Shown here: piece by piece, positions 63,590 through 64,000 of the stretch
Position numbering within the stretch: position 1 is the first letter of the stretch
Layout: every line of letters starts with the position of its first letter
Source: Plumapathes pennacea
Lineage: Eukaryota; Cnidaria; Anthozoa; Antipatharia; Myriopathidae
Assembly: GCA_964036295.1 (NCBI GenBank)
Contig: OZ038462.1
Coordinates: 13,688,440 to 13,752,439 of the forward strand
DNA: 64,000 nt
Direction: 5' to 3'
Made by a program: the position numbers and the translations under genes
Notes under the pieces: generated by a model
What the model saw: the letters and a program-made list of their open reading frames with translations, nothing else
Told to the model about the DNA's origin: nothing
Database searches by the model: none

Positions 63590-64000
63590 ATGGCACACAA
63601 CGAGACAGATGCACCAACACCTCTTTCAGCCGAAGACGTATTTAAGTTGATGACAGAACAAAATCAGAAAATGCTCGAGCAGTGGGCAGAACAGGCCTAC
63701 ATGTTTGCAAATGCCGTCGAGAAATCCACTCAAGCGCCGAAAGAATCTCTGAAATATAACAGTATTAAGTTACCAAAATTTAGTGGCGAACCAGATGAAG
63801 ACGTGATTGAATTCATCACTAATTATGATAGGGCAGCCAAATTCCATAAATGGGGTAATGAAAGGAAAGCCGAAGCTTTGCCGTTACATCTTCTCGGCAC
63901 AGCAAGCGTTTGGTTTAACACCACACCAGATCTGGCTGACAAATCTTACGCAGAAATGATAGACGCGCTCAAAAGACAATTTCATTCAACTGCCGATCTG
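63590..64000 (+). CDS. Retrotransposon Gag, N-terminal part (runs off the window)
   Basis: The frame is open from 63356 to the end of the window. The first Met is at 63590, but earlier in-frame sequence is basic (TRSKTKKA), so translation may begin upstream at a non-ATG codon. Visible blocks are SIKLPKFSGEPDEDVIEFIT, AEALPLHLLGTASVWF and MIDALKRQFHS. These form the core of Ty3/Gypsy-type Gag (retrotrans_gag: LPKFxG...WxxxFxxxA, A..L..xLxGxAxxWF, LxxxF), which builds the particle that packages element RNA. The reading frame is intact as far as seen, so the element may be recent. Confidence 0.85.
   Translation, partial: MAHNETDAPTPLSAEDVFKLMTEQNQKMLEQWAEQAYMFANAVEKSTQAPKESLKYNSIKLPKFSGEPDEDVIEFITNYDRAAKFHKWGNERKAEALPLHLLGTASVWFNTTPDLADKSYAEMIDALKRQFHSTADL

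Overview
This is an animal nuclear genome window with small, phase-consistent exons, long introns and very dense transposon relics. A secreted WSC-like/ShKT protein, GPR157 and the style of the inverted-repeat elements suggest a cnidarian, probably an anthozoan such as a stony coral. That placement is inference from gene content; no species marker is present.

Six host genes can be rebuilt by joining exons at GT-AG sites with matching phase. From left to right they are: WARS2 (mitochondrial tryptophanyl-tRNA synthetase, minus, 1118-5887, 6 exons); CHMP1B (ESCRT-III subunit, plus, 6167-12920, 9 coding exons); a secreted WSC-like plus ShKT protein (minus, 14943-18177, 4 exons); NUDC (CS-domain co-chaperone, minus, 30456-37913, 12 exons); a short F-box protein (plus, 38044 to about 44394, 2 exons seen); and GPR157 (orphan GPCR, plus, 55307-58752, 3 exons). 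WARS2/CHMP1B and NUDC/F-box are head-to-head pairs whose start codons are about 280 and 130 bp apart, so each pair probably shares a promoter. The genes do not form one pathway; they are mostly housekeeping genes (translation, membrane scission, dynein/Hsp90 co-chaperone, ubiquitin ligase adaptor).

The rest is repeats. 1-319 holds the end of an integrase-core transposon protein. 18.2-30.4 kb is gene-free and carries Tc1/mariner-like and other inverted-repeat elements among (AT)n tracts. 38.2-44.3 kb is the F-box intron, with a diverged triplication. 44.4-54.9 kb is a nested transposon complex: a 2.7-kb Mutator-like element with a 9-bp target duplication and 7-bp minisatellite arms sits inside a second family that carries a repeated two-exon 5'-gene module. 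59.8-62.0 kb carries arrays of an 11-bp GTCGAC-type repeat and a broken THAP domain. 62.2 kb to the end is the 5' part of an LTR retrotransposon whose Gag runs off the window.

The most unusual signals are the nested Mutator-like insertions with their minisatellite arms, the thrice-repeated start-codon/exon/splice-donor module, the 11-bp-period arrays, and the 20-nt CHMP1B microexon.
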